Below, in pieces: positions 34,630 to 43,338 of a stretch of DNA of 54,610 nt (the first letter of the stretch is position 1; each line of letters opens with the position of its first letter). This DNA is from Bdellovibrionales bacterium GWB1_55_8 (GTDB lineage: Bacteria > Bdellovibrionota > UBA1018), in the NCBI GenBank assembly GCA_001769835.1, contig MEPR01000051.1:1-54610 (forward strand). Direction: 5' to 3'. The position numbers were made by a program, and so were the translations under genes. Under the pieces are notes generated by a model that searched no databases, was not told where the DNA came from, and saw only the letters and a list, made by a program, of their open reading frames with translations.

Positions 34630-35372
34630 GTCGATTCGGATTTTTCGCCGCTAGCGTCCTCTTCATGCTCACGCAACCATTCGCCGCGCACGCCCGGAGC
34701 ATTCCGGTCTATCAGGAATTCGTAGTGGATGAGGCTGGGTTACTTGGGCACACCCTTCAGCAGCAGCTTGTTTCAAGCCTCCGGCAATTCCGGCAGCAGC
34801 ACGGACCGCAGATTCAGCTGTTAACCGTGAGCTCCCTGGAAGGCGAGCCGGTCGAGAATTTTTCGATACGCGTCGCCGACGAGTGGAAACTCGGAGACGA
34901 GAAAAAAGACGACGGAGTTCTCCTTCTCGTGGCCCTGAATGACCGCGCTGTTCGAATCGAAGTCGGTCAAGGTCTTGAAGGATCTCTTCCGGACATCACC
35001 GCCGGCCGAATCATCAGAGAAGAAATTCTTCCCCATTTTCAAAGAAGCGCCTACGACGCGGGGGTGATCTCGGGACTCCAGGCAATTGCCGCAAAGATCG
35101 GAGGCCCGCTGGAAGCGCTCCCCGCGCGCAGGGTGCTGTCACGCCCCAAGGTAGGCGGCGGGGGTTCTCTTCTTTTTCCAATTCTCCTGTTCTTCTTCCT
35201 TTTTCCGCGATTTTTCGGTGGCGGCAGAGGTTTCGGCCGGACAAGACGCCGAAGCATCTGGGGCGGAGTTGGGGCGGGGCTCGGCGGATTCGGTGGTCTC
35301 GGAAGCGGCGGGTTTTCGCGAGGCGGTGGAGGCGGCGGTTTCTCGGGCGGCGGCGCATCGGGGCGGTGGTGA
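34626..35372 (+). CDS. TPM-domain protein (YgcG type) with glycine-rich tail
   Basis: 248 residues. Signal peptide 1-23 (A-A-H-A). The TPM domain spans about 30-160: F-V-V-D-E-A-G-L-L, I-Q-L-L-T-V-S-S-L-E-G, K-K-D-D-G-V-L-L-L-V-A-L-N-D-R, and V-R-I-E-V-G-Q-G-L-E-G, matching the known fold. One transmembrane segment lies near 180-197 (L-L-F-P-I-L-L-F-F-F-L-F). A cytoplasmic tail of G-G-G-G-G-F-S-G-G-G-A-S-G type closes the protein, as in other family members. It is coupled to lemA and followed directly by a second TPM gene, a familiar three-gene unit of the envelope with unknown biochemical role. Confidence 0.92.
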   Translation: MSRFGFFAASVLFMLTQPFAAHARSIPVYQEFVVDEAGLLGHTLQQQLVSSLRQFRQQHGPQIQLLTVSSLEGEPVENFSIRVADEWKLGDEKKDDGVLLLVALNDRAVRIEVGQGLEGSLPDITAGRIIREEILPHFQRSAYDAGVISGLQAIAAKIGGPLEALPARRVLSRPKVGGGGSLLFPILLFFFLFPRFFGGGRGFGRTRRRSIWGGVGAGLGGFGGLGSGGFSRGGGGGGFSGGGASGRW

Positions 35373-35387
35373 ATGCGTGAGGGAAAA

Positions 35388-36002
35388 ATGATTCGTGACG
35401 AAGATATCCAGGCGATCTCAACGGCAGTTCAATCCGTGGAGAAAAGGACGTCAGGAGAGATAGTCCCGATGGTTCTGGCGGAAAGCGATAGTTACTCCAG
35501 TGCCCACTGGCGTCTGGGTATTTTCATCGCTCTGCTGGGAGCTCTCCTCTCGTATTACCTCTTTCCGGAATGGGAACCGGTTTGGTACCTATGGCTTGAA
35601 TTGCCTTTGCTAGCGCTCGGTTATGCTCTTGCTGCGTACTCCCCTTTGAAGCGGATGCTCATCGGACCCCGGGTCATGGCCGAGGAGGTCCACCAGCGCG
35701 CGATCCAGCAATTTCACGTACTCGGGTTCTCCAAAACTCAAAACCGCACAGGGGTGCTGATCGCGGTTTCGCTCCTGGAGCACCGTGTGGAAGTGATTAC
35801 GGACGTCGGAATCGATTCAAAAGTGCCTCCGGGAACCTGGGACGAACTGGTGAAGCAACTCCTTATCAGGATCCGCGCGGGGAATCTCAGTGCCGGCCTG
35901 ATTGAAGCCATTGAGCATGCAGGAGAAATTCTGCAGACCCATTTCCCCGCTGACAGGGAAAACGAAGACGAACTCCCCAATCGTCTGATCATCGACCTTT
36001 AG
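35388..36002 (+). CDS. Second TPM-domain membrane protein
   Basis: 204 residues if started at the ATG at 35388, which has GAGGG five bases upstream; an ATG directly after the previous stop (35373) is in frame and adds five residues. The N-terminus has the TPM start (I-R-D-E-D-I-Q-A-I-S-T-A-V) and E-K-R-T-S-G-E-I-V-P-M-V near 25-36. Two membrane segments lie at about 50-85, then the second half of TPM: R-T-G-V-L-I-A-V-S-L-L-E-H-R-V-E-V-I-T-D. This membrane-inserted TPM layout is the usual partner of LemA and the YgcG-type protein. Third gene of the operon. Confidence 0.88.
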   Translation: MIRDEDIQAISTAVQSVEKRTSGEIVPMVLAESDSYSSAHWRLGIFIALLGALLSYYLFPEWEPVWYLWLELPLLALGYALAAYSPLKRMLIGPRVMAEEVHQRAIQQFHVLGFSKTQNRTGVLIAVSLLEHRVEVITDVGIDSKVPPGTWDELVKQLLIRIRAGNLSAGLIEAIEHAGEILQTHFPADRENEDELPNRLIIDL

Positions 36003-36057
36003 CTCCTTGACTAATTATGCGTTGTGTCATAACCCACCCTCATTCAATGGGGTGGTT

Positions 36058-37452
36058 ATGAAGTCTTCTGTATTCAAGCTCTTGCCATTTCTGAGTTTAC
36101 TGCAGCTTTCCTGCAGCCCGGACATACAGTCGCCACCCGCACCCGAAGAGGTTCTAGAAGCAACCCTGGCGGGCCCCTCGGTCGAAGAGCGTTTCTACAC
36201 CGCGAAAGATTCGCGGGAAGCGCTTCTCGTTTTTGATCACGAAGTGGAGATCGCCAGCCAGCGCACTCCCGGCAAACAGCGCGTTGAAGAGGCGATCGAC
36301 GCGCAGATTTGGCATCTGTTTGGCCCAATGGCCGCCGCCCAGATTCCTGCTGTCCCGAAGGGCGATCATCAGATTACCCGGATTCAGGTCAGCCCCAAAG
36401 CTGGTGCGCGAGGCCGTTACATCATCAGATACCATCACGAAGGAACGATCGTGGTTCAACGGGGACCACGCACTCGCTATAAAGTGATTCTTCCCATGAA
36501 TCCGGATGAAATTTATCAGGCCGGAAGCGTGCGCCGCGGCGGCACGGTGACTTACCCCTGCACGGACGAGCATTACAGCGACGAAGAGGACTTCTGGTAT
36601 TTTTGGAACCCCGCACAGCCGGGGTGCCCGCTTCTACAGGGACGGGATTATCGGGTTGTGGAAGCATTTATCCGGCCGATTCCGGTCATGACTCGAAGCT
36701 ATCCGGAGTACGAGCGCCTGGCCGACCCGAACGGAACGATTTCGATCCATGTCTTGATTGGCATGGATGAGCCCGAAGGGAACAAGCCCCATCCAAGCAC
36801 ATCCAGGGACATCGGTGCCGAAACCTTCCGTTCACTGAAACAGAAGCTCTTGCAGGGAGGCTTCAGTTCACGCCAGTGGAGCCGAGCCGAAATCACCGCA
36901 CTGATTCAAAGCCGGGCCCGGAAACTCCCCTACATCGAGGAGTTCACCAAACGGTCGGGCAATCATGCTCTCGTTATCCGCCTGTTCTTCGGAGAAACCG
37001 GAATCGATGAGAACAGTCGCGCGTTCCATTACTTTTTCAAAGACGCCATCGAAAACGCCTCGGTCGTGATTTACGACGGCCATTCCGGCCTCGGCGGCTA
37101 CCTGGACCTCCCCACGCTTGAAGCGCAAAACGGCTTCCGCATACGCCTGAATCCAAGAAAGTATCAGATCTATTTCTTCAACAGCTGCAGCTCATACTCT
37201 TATTACAACTCGATGTTCTTCGCCCGAAAGTCGAGTCCGTCGGATCGGAGAGGGACAAAAAATCTCGACATCCTGACCACCGGTCTGGCCACCTCCTTCG
37301 ACGTCGGCCATGAAACGAACTTGGTCCTGATTCAAGCGATCGATCATTGGGCGAGCTCGGGCGGCAGGGTGAGTTATCAGGAACTCGCCTCTGAAATCGA
37401 TAGCGAGAACCTGTTCGGTGTAAACGGCGACGAGGACAATCCTCGCAGGTGA
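36058..37452 (+). CDS. Lipoprotein with clan-CD-like His/Cys signature, third copy
   Basis: 464 residues from the ATG at 36058 (GGGGTGG upstream). A signal peptide ends in the lipobox L-Q-L-S-C (Cys19). The C-terminal third carries the same two blocks as the proteins at 16194-18252: a strand then D-G-H-S-G-L-G-G-Y-L (S-V-V-I-Y-D-G-H-S, His342) and a strand then S-C (Q-I-Y-F-F-N-S-C-S-S, Cys377). Here the spacing between His and Cys is only 35 residues, against about 104 in the other two, and closer to the spacing in CHAT and caspase-like folds. The N-terminal 300 residues are unlike the other copies. A surface-anchored cysteine peptidase is plausible but unproven. Confidence 0.72.
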   Translation: MKSSVFKLLPFLSLLQLSCSPDIQSPPAPEEVLEATLAGPSVEERFYTAKDSREALLVFDHEVEIASQRTPGKQRVEEAIDAQIWHLFGPMAAAQIPAVPKGDHQITRIQVSPKAGARGRYIIRYHHEGTIVVQRGPRTRYKVILPMNPDEIYQAGSVRRGGTVTYPCTDEHYSDEEDFWYFWNPAQPGCPLLQGRDYRVVEAFIRPIPVMTRSYPEYERLADPNGTISIHVLIGMDEPEGNKPHPSTSRDIGAETFRSLKQKLLQGGFSSRQWSRAEITALIQSRARKLPYIEEFTKRSGNHALVIRLFFGETGIDENSRAFHYFFKDAIENASVVIYDGHSGLGGYLDLPTLEAQNGFRIRLNPRKYQIYFFNSCSSYSYYNSMFFARKSSPSDRRGTKNLDILTTGLATSFDVGHETNLVLIQAIDHWASSGGRVSYQELASEIDSENLFGVNGDEDNPRR

Positions 37453-37460
37453 TCACCCGC

Positions 37461-38792
37461 TTATTCAGCGGCCATGTTCCCGTGACGTTCCAGATAGAGC
37501 GAGAGCGCGTCGGCCGCCAGTGACGTTGTGTAAGCCTCGGATTTCCAGAAAATCCAGTGACGGGCGAACGTTCCACCGGAGAAGAACACCCCCTCCTTCC
37601 ACGACATGCTTCCATCAAAGTTCTTGTGCCCGCTCAGGAGCGCTTTCCCGATACCGAGATCGATCGCCGAGCCTGAGCTGAACGTTTCAAACTGTCCCGC
37701 ATACAGCAGCGCGTTCAGCGCGTAGAGACTCGTGTGGACATCGTCTCCCGAGATCGAACTCCTCCAGGAACCGTCGGGAAGCTGCTTTTTGAGGATATCC
37801 TTCACGGCAATCTTCACCGCGGGCTCAAGGCACTTCACGCCGGCATCAAACGCCTTGGCGACCACGTAATGAGCATTGAAAGGACTGGGGTAATAAACTC
37901 CGCAGCTCTTCTGACGCCCCTTCCGGAAAGCCCGCTCAATATAACGGCAGGCCTCTTTGACTCCTGGAGTATCCAGCTCATCGTAACGGGCCAATGCGTT
38001 CAGCACGTTCGCGTTCACGACACAGTCGACATCGTTCAAGCCGAAAGGAAGATAAAACCGGTTCGTGCTCGGGATGTAGGATTTCGGACGGAACGGCTTC
38101 TCATCTTCGAGCCAGGTCATGAACGCGCCTGTATTGATCGTCCGGTGCAGCAGATTGTAAAAATGAGGAGTCCAACGGTTCACATCGCGGAATCGGCTGA
38201 AAACAGGGCCGATCTCGGAGGGCAGCTCCAGCGCGTTCTCCGGACGGACCAGATTGTAATTCTGCATGGCCGTGAACGCGACGGCAGTATCGTCCGCATC
38301 GTTATACACGTTGCAACCGGCTTCGAGCCGAGCGTATTTGATCGGGAAATGATTAGGCCTTCGTATTCTGGCGAAGGCCGGATCAGTGGACTGATACAGC
38401 TTCGGTTCGAGCAACGGCCAGAAGTTAAAGGAATCGCCGTTCTGATAGCTGAGTATCCGTTCCATTGAGAGATCGAGCATCGGAGGAATACGTTCAAGCT
38501 GCTGGCGCTTCCAGATCGACGCCAGCGCATTATGAATGGAGGATACGGTGAAACTGTTGGAATCGTATCCGCCCGTACCGGCAGGTCCGATCAACGGAAT
38601 GCGACGGGTACTTCGCATCGTACTGGGCCATTCACCACTGAAGTAATCCTCTCCTGAGGTCACCTTCTGCTGAGACAAATCAAGATACTGGACAGCGCGA
38701 TCCAGTGCCTCGCGCACGTCCCCGTGTTCGGGACGGGCCCAAGCGCTCCACGAACTGAGAAATACAATGAGGATGAAAGTCAGAAAACGCAC
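37461..38792 (-). CDS. Secreted alpha/alpha-toroid protein with DxDD motif (terpene-cyclase/prenyltransferase-repeat fold)
   Basis: 443 residues. Signal peptide 1-19 (hydrophobic core then S-A-W-A). The body is helical with repeat-type motifs of the squalene-cyclase superfamily, including K-Q-L-P-D-G-S-W-R-S-S near 345 and F-D-G-S-M-S-W-K-E-G near 395. Near residue 166 it has Y-N-D-A-D-D-T-A-V-A-F, which matches the catalytic DxDD-T-A motif of class II terpene cyclases such as squalene-hopene cyclase (D-V-D-D-T-A-V). At 443 residues it is shorter than a complete cyclase (about 630), and export is unusual for such enzymes. It might instead be a non-catalytic toroid, for example a peptide- or glycan-binding or lyase-like protein. 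The fold is a fair call; the activity is open. Confidence 0.6.
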   Translation of the reverse strand: MRFLTFILIVFLSSWSAWARPEHGDVREALDRAVQYLDLSQQKVTSGEDYFSGEWPSTMRSTRRIPLIGPAGTGGYDSNSFTVSSIHNALASIWKRQQLERIPPMLDLSMERILSYQNGDSFNFWPLLEPKLYQSTDPAFARIRRPNHFPIKYARLEAGCNVYNDADDTAVAFTAMQNYNLVRPENALELPSEIGPVFSRFRDVNRWTPHFYNLLHRTINTGAFMTWLEDEKPFRPKSYIPSTNRFYLPFGLNDVDCVVNANVLNALARYDELDTPGVKEACRYIERAFRKGRQKSCGVYYPSPFNAHYVVAKAFDAGVKCLEPAVKIAVKDILKKQLPDGSWRSSISGDDVHTSLYALNALLYAGQFETFSSGSAIDLGIGKALLSGHKNFDGSMSWKEGVFFSGGTFARHWIFWKSEAYTTSLAADALSLYLERHGNMAAE

Positions 38793-38852
38793 GGCGCGAA
38801 CATATATTACCTGACTATATTAGTCAACTAGTCGCTCATAAGAGGTCTGTCC

Positions 38853-40727
38853 CTAGTCGGACAGCCCCGTTTTCGTCTTCAGAAGCTCTTTTCTGAAAAA
38901 AGCGATATTCCCGGAAGTAGCACTGATCTCGTCAAGCTGTGGGCCAAAAGTCTCGCGCAGCCAGAAGTTCACGTCCTTGGCGAGTTGAGTCCATTTCTCG
39001 TCTTCATCCGTCCCCTTGGCAGCGTCCTCGGGAGCAAAGTCACTCTTCAGAGGCACTCCGTAACCGTGCTGAAAACGCGGGGCCCGGCTTCGGTTCATTC
39101 CGGAGGCGATAACGGTCAGGAACTTCTCCGCACGCGGATCTTTGCGATCACGCAGCGATTCAAGCTCGGCGGTGACGGCTTTTGAGAGCTTCCTCTGATT
39201 CTCCATCAACGCAAAAGTCTCCAGAACGTAGAATGCGCCTGACAATACGACTCGCGCGCGTTCCTGGTACACTTTTCGGCGTGCATCGGCTGTCGTGGCT
39301 GCGGCGAACTCAGACACCCGGGTCTGCCCGAAGGATGCGCCCGCGCCGTCGAGGATCCGCAAAGCCTTGTCGTAAGCCGCCTGTTTGGAGCGAAAAAATA
39401 GTCCCTGGCGTTCGGCCTCGTTCTTATCCTCCACCAGCGCGGGATCGATCAGGCCGGCCTTGATGTATTTCTTATAAAGGCCGAGGGGATGCAAGGTTCG
39501 CAGCTCGGCGAAAGCGTCCCCTTCTTCCGCAGCCTGGACGAGCTGCAACGCCTCGTCGGCGCAGTTGTTCGTGAAAAAAAGATAACGCCCGCTATACCCC
39601 CAATACTGCTCAAGGACTCGGTTCACGAAATTCTGTTTTTCCGCATCGGAGATCTTCAACGGCAGGCTCAGCATGTCTCGGAGTTCAAGCTTCGTGTATT
39701 CATCGACGATCTCAGGAAGTGAGTAGAGAAAGAGCTGAGAAGGGTACTTCCCGAAAATTCCCTTCCAGTAACTGATCGAGAGGTCGTCCACGGCGGCCCG
39801 GTGACTGACAACCACATGGTGCTGAATATCCCTCAGGCAGTCAGGCCCCACTTCCGTTCGCTCTGGTGCGCAGACCACCAGCCGGTACATGGCATGCCCC
39901 CAACGCGACATAAGCGCCGGCCCGCGCGAGGCGAAAAGAAAATGCACCTGATAGATCCGATCCGGATTCAAGTCGGTCTTACGTAAGAGGTTTTTTCCAA
40001 TGTTCTGTGAGTGCAGAAACACCGTCGAGTCCCGCTCGCAAGCGGTGGTCTGTAACTGCGTCTTCCCGAATATCGACTGGAAATAGCGGTTCAGAGTCGG
40101 GCGTCGACAGGCGTACTCCGGATCCAGAAGAAAAAACTCGAGATTCACCGCAAAATTCTCTGCCGAGTTCTTGAGTTCGTAAGCGTCTGGAGTACGGAGA
40201 GGCACGCCTCCCGTCCAGGTCCTTTTCTGAAATGCGGTTTGGTCCGAAAACCTGTGCCGGCCCTCTTCGTCTCGCAAATCGTAAAGATGGGCCAATTCAT
40301 GGATGACCGTGGCAAGCGCCAGCCTTCGAATAGTTCCGTGCGTGCAGGCGATTTCCCGCTCGGGGTTGAGCTCGAGTTCACGGATGAGCCATGGATTCAA
40401 CTCAAGCCGATCCTGAAACCAGGCATTTACCCTGCCCAGAACGATTTTCTTTTTTGATGCCCCGGAATTACAGAGCTGGTCTGCACGTTCGGGTGCGGGA
40501 AGTTTCGGATTCAAGACAACGCGAATTCCCGCCTCATGGCTTGCCCTTAATTCTTGGACGAGCGTTTTCGGCAGGCGTTCCTCGACCTGTTCGAGAAGGC
40601 CGCGAAGAGCCGCGTCCTGGGCGCCTTTTCCAGCCACCCGGAGCAGAGCGGATTCAGCTCGAACCCCGGATGGAATCGAAAGAGCCATGACCAGGGAAGC
40701 AGCGGAGAACAGACTGAGGATTCTCAT
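38853..40727 (-). CDS. Secreted DUF4105 protein with N-terminal HExxH metallopeptidase-like domain
   Basis: 624 residues, signal peptide 1-24. Residues 95-200 hold a zinc-peptidase-like site: T-V-I-H-E-L-A-H-L-Y-D (H143, E144, H147) and, 43 residues on, N-S-A-E-N-F-A-V-N (E190) as a possible third ligand. From about 250 the sequence matches DUF4105, with S-R-W-G-H-A-M-Y-R (H268) and F-F-T-N-N-C-A-D-E-A (C379), the His and Cys expected of its permuted NlpC/P60-like active site. DUF4105 is found in the Bacteroides lipoprotein N-acyltransferase Lnb. The C-terminal 220 residues are helical. Role: periplasmic or outer-membrane acyl transfer or hydrolysis, possibly with proteolysis. Confidence 0.75.
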   Translation of the reverse strand: MRILSLFSAASLVMALSIPSGVRAESALLRVAGKGAQDAALRGLLEQVEERLPKTLVQELRASHEAGIRVVLNPKLPAPERADQLCNSGASKKKIVLGRVNAWFQDRLELNPWLIRELELNPEREIACTHGTIRRLALATVIHELAHLYDLRDEEGRHRFSDQTAFQKRTWTGGVPLRTPDAYELKNSAENFAVNLEFFLLDPEYACRRPTLNRYFQSIFGKTQLQTTACERDSTVFLHSQNIGKNLLRKTDLNPDRIYQVHFLFASRGPALMSRWGHAMYRLVVCAPERTEVGPDCLRDIQHHVVVSHRAAVDDLSISYWKGIFGKYPSQLFLYSLPEIVDEYTKLELRDMLSLPLKISDAEKQNFVNRVLEQYWGYSGRYLFFTNNCADEALQLVQAAEEGDAFAELRTLHPLGLYKKYIKAGLIDPALVEDKNEAERQGLFFRSKQAAYDKALRILDGAGASFGQTRVSEFAAATTADARRKVYQERARVVLSGAFYVLETFALMENQRKLSKAVTAELESLRDRKDPRAEKFLTVIASGMNRSRAPRFQHGYGVPLKSDFAPEDAAKGTDEDEKWTQLAKDVNFWLRETFGPQLDEISATSGNIAFFRKELLKTKTGLSD

Positions 40728-40770
40728 TTGCCCGACTTAACGCATCGCAGCAAAGAACGCTAGAAAAGAT

Positions 40771-40799
40771 TTGCCATGCCGTGTCAAAGCTGTTACTCA
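40771..40799 (+). promoter_or_regulatory. Sigma-70-like promoter candidate
   Basis: TTGCCA (40771-40776), 17 bases, TACTCA (40794-40799), 33 bases before the start of the secreted protein gene. The -35 fits well and the -10 only moderately. Divergent from the DUF4105 gene. Confidence 0.4.
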
Positions 40800-40832
40800 G
40801 GCCCAACTTTTGTTTTTACCAAGGAGAATACG

Positions 40833-41441
40833 ATGAAAAAGCTTATTTCTATGCTGTCTTTGGCCCTGACCCTAGGCGTGGCTTCACAAGCCAAAGCCCA
40901 TGAAGGCCTCATCACACTGGGCTCCTATTTCGCCAGCTCCACGGTGGGTTTCCTGGTTTGCATGCAGGACTCGAATCACACTGTCCCCGAGTGCCTCTTC
41001 GTCGCGACGGTCACGACCGCGATCACCATGGATGCCTACGACAAAGAAGCGCTTCAGCAGGCTTCTGACGACGCCGCCGCTTTCCTCGCGGGCGTTGCCC
41101 AGCCTTCCGCGATTCTCAATCAGATCTTCGCTGAAATGAGAAAGGAACCGACCGGAAAAAGCGCTCAGTTCAGCGATCAGGAACTGGCCTACGCGGTCAT
41201 GGAAACAGCCGAAGCTCTTTTGACTCAGACGACAGCGCAGGGGCCGAAAACCGGCTCTTTCGGAAGCTGTACGACCAAGACCCGTTGCAGTGACGGTCAA
41301 ATCATTTCCTGCACAACCTATGGCAACCGCGCAACCAAAACCACTTGCACCTGGGACATGACACCCGGTTTCTTCGTGGAATGCACCGGCCTGGATGCAA
41401 AGGGTCAGTGGACGGCGATCTCTCAGATCTGCGGCGCCTGA
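40833..41441 (+). CDS. Small secreted protein, unknown function
   Basis: 202 residues from the ATG at 40833, supported by AAGGAGA upstream and the signal peptide that follows (M-K-K-L-I-S-M-L-S-L-A-L-T-L, cleaved after S-Q-A-K-A). The open frame begins 57 bases earlier without support. The mature part has a helical N-terminal half with two hydrophobic stretches (L-I-T-L-G-S-Y-F-A-S-S-T-V-G-F-L-V) and a cysteine-rich C-terminal half (S-C-T-T-K-T-R-C, I-S-C-T-T-Y, T-T-C-T-W, V-E-C-T-G, Q-I-C-G-A) likely closed by disulfides. No family recognised. Only three bases separate its stop from the end of the convergent gene. Confidence 0.7.
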   Translation: MKKLISMLSLALTLGVASQAKAHEGLITLGSYFASSTVGFLVCMQDSNHTVPECLFVATVTTAITMDAYDKEALQQASDDAAAFLAGVAQPSAILNQIFAEMRKEPTGKSAQFSDQELAYAVMETAEALLTQTTAQGPKTGSFGSCTTKTRCSDGQIISCTTYGNRATKTTCTWDMTPGFFVECTGLDAKGQWTAISQICGA

Positions 41442-41444
41442 GCC

Positions 41445-41897
41445 TCAGTGCGAAACGGGAGGCTTCTCTGACGGAGACACTCCCTGCGCGACCTGGGTCG
41501 CCTGAACGACGTTGAAATCAAGCAGGGACTCGCCCACTTTGGATCCCTTGTCATTCATCAGTGACACCACAAAACGGTGATCACCAAAAGCAAGCACCGG
41601 GAATCCGCCGAAACGGAAAACGGCTTTCAGACGTCTTTGCTGGGCAGGAACGCGCATCTCACCTGTGCCCACCATCTGCTGTTTCCCATCCGGTGTGAGG
41701 ATGTGAATCAGTACCTTGCCGTTGAAATCGCCGGGTTCGGTTTTCTCCATGGCAAGAGTAATGACCAACGCCTGCAAATGCATCGGCACCTGCGGGGTCC
41801 GCAACTCCTCGACAATATCAAATATGGAAAGGCTTCCGGTCTGCTGATCAACGGATGCACCAAATGAAAGACTCGCGAAGTGGACTTTGAGCGCCAT
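41445..41897 (-). CDS. Conserved small cytoplasmic protein (DUF6941-like)
   Basis: 150 residues without signal peptide or membrane segment. It opens K-V-H-F-A-S-L-S-F-G-A-S-V-D-Q-Q-T-G-S-L-S and continues with strands M-H-L-Q-A-L-V-I-T-L-A-M-E, V-L-I-H-I-L-T-P-D-G-K and H-R-F-V-V-S-L-M-N-D, ending in a low-complexity tail. The pattern resembles DUF6941 proteins (predicted beta-sandwich of unknown role), but I cannot confirm it. It may follow tadA in one transcript, 23 bases downstream. Confidence 0.5.
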   Translation of the reverse strand: MALKVHFASLSFGASVDQQTGSLSIFDIVEELRTPQVPMHLQALVITLAMEKTEPGDFNGKVLIHILTPDGKQQMVGTGEMRVPAQQRRLKAVFRFGGFPVLAFGDHRFVVSLMNDKGSKVGESLLDFNVVQATQVAQGVSPSEKPPVSH

Positions 41898-41920
41898 AAT
41901 GAAACCAGCCTACACCAATT

Positions 41921-42397
41921 TCAGCCCGACGTCGAACGCTGCCGCTTATTCCGGAAGAACTCGCTCAGGATAGCGCCGCATCGCGGATCGAGAGCCTCTT
42001 CAACCTGAAACCTGTGATGGGTCCTCGCATCCTCGTGCACTCGGTACCCGAGGCTGAGCGCGCCGCCCTTCGGATCTGTTGCGCCATACACGACGCGTGA
42101 AACGCGGGATTGCTGACAGGCCGCAAGACACATCGGGCAGGGCTCCAGCGTCACGAAAAGGTCACAGCCTTCGAGTCGCCAGCTCCCGAGCTTCGTGGCT
42201 GCTTCACGAATCGCCATGATCTCGGCGTGCGCCAGAGGATCCTGATCCTGCTCGCGACGGTTGTAACCTGTTCCGATGACAGCCCCATCCTTCAGGACGA
42301 CCGCTCCCACGGGAACCTCATCCTCATCGCGAGCTTTCCTGGCGAGTTCCAATGCGCGCTCCATCGGAGAGGGGGAACCCGGAGTGGTCAAACTCAC
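41921..42397 (-). CDS. tadA: tRNA-specific adenosine deaminase
   Basis: 158 residues, GTG start overlapping the PilZ stop (GTGA); an ATG at codon 12 is the alternative. It converts adenosine-34 to inosine in tRNA-Arg(ACG), and is essential. The zinc site and catalytic Glu are complete: L-A-H-A-E-I (H57, E59) and L-E-P-C-P-M-C (C87, C90), with E-V-P-V-G-A-V-V near 27. Length fits the family (about 150-170). Confidence 0.96.
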   Translation of the reverse strand: MSLTTPGSPSPMERALELARKARDEDEVPVGAVVLKDGAVIGTGYNRREQDQDPLAHAEIMAIREAATKLGSWRLEGCDLFVTLEPCPMCLAACQQSRVSRVVYGATDPKGGALSLGYRVHEDARTHHRFQVEEALDPRCGAILSEFFRNKRQRSTSG

Positions 42398-43284
42398 TCC
42401 CGCTTCTCCGGTGCAGCCACACCGTCCGCCGCAGCGGTCGCATCCGGAGCCACCGCCTTCATCGGACGTGAAAATCTCACAGGCCTTTTCAAGGTGCGAC
42501 GTTTGCCAACCTCAATCTCTTTCAGACGATCGACGAATTCCTGCTGATTCAGAAGGTATCTGGAACGTCGATAGAGCTGCGCGATTTTTTTCAGGCGCCG
42601 GTTAATGAACTTGAGGTGCCTTTTCTCAAGCCTTCCAAGCACGCCGAACTTCACGCCAACGCCTCGCGGAACCGTCACGGTACTATGAGTCCGCCAAACC
42701 ACGTTGCCGCGGCAAATCACGCTATAGCCGAAAATCGTGAACTGAAGAGCAATGTCCTCATCAGTCGCCAGGTCCCCGCGTAATTTCACGAAGCACCCGC
42801 CGATCGAGAGATCCATGATCTGCCCGGTCATGGCTTCGCCATTGTTTCGGGTAAGTTGCACCGGCACGGAAAGCTTGTAGCGCGGGTCGCTTTCCCACCA
42901 GCGAATCTTCGGGAAAAAATAGGGAACCCGAATTTCCTTTGCCACTCGATAAGTCACCCCCAGGAGAATTACCAGGGATGAAAGATATGCGAGAATTTTA
43001 TGATGACTTTCGCCGTAGAGATTCGCGATGACGGCGTTCTCGTAGCTGATCAGGACATTACTGAAAAGAAGCATGTACCAGGCCCAGCGCCGCATTTCCC
43101 AAAGGCCATATCCGGCAGAGACCGCCGACGCTCCCACGATGTAATAAAAAGGGGAAAGCAGAATTCCGATGCAGAAATTGAAAGGAATGTCGAAAAACAC
43201 AGCTGCCGCCAAAATGTGCCAGAGCGGAAAAGCCATGTACGCGACCGCGAGCGTTTTCAGGAATTTCGAAGTGTACTGCTTCAC
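42394..43284 (-). CDS. Membrane protein with PilZ domain, paralogue of the gene at 464-1267
   Basis: 296 residues. Four hydrophobic segments at about 10-125, then the join P-K-I-R-W-W-E-S-D-P-R-Y-K-L shared with its paralogue, then a PilZ domain with I-M-D-L-S-I-G-G-C-F-V (D-x-S-x-x-G) near 165. The PilZ Arg motif is poor (R-Y-K-L-S). A basic helical tail (R-R-L-K-K-I-A-Q-L-Y-R-R-S-R-Y) follows the domain and ends in a low-complexity Ala-rich stretch. The stop overlaps the tadA start. It is presumably a c-di-GMP-responsive membrane protein; with flagellin genes nearby, a link to motility is conceivable. Confidence 0.8.
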   Translation of the reverse strand: MKQYTSKFLKTLAVAYMAFPLWHILAAAVFFDIPFNFCIGILLSPFYYIVGASAVSAGYGLWEMRRWAWYMLLFSNVLISYENAVIANLYGESHHKILAYLSSLVILLGVTYRVAKEIRVPYFFPKIRWWESDPRYKLSVPVQLTRNNGEAMTGQIMDLSIGGCFVKLRGDLATDEDIALQFTIFGYSVICRGNVVWRTHSTVTVPRGVGVKFGVLGRLEKRHLKFINRRLKKIAQLYRRSRYLLNQQEFVDRLKEIEVGKRRTLKRPVRFSRPMKAVAPDATAAADGVAAPEKRE

Positions 43285-43338
43285 GAAATCGATATTGCCA
43301 TGAAACCGAAGCGTCAGAAAGAACCGAACGAGATTTGC

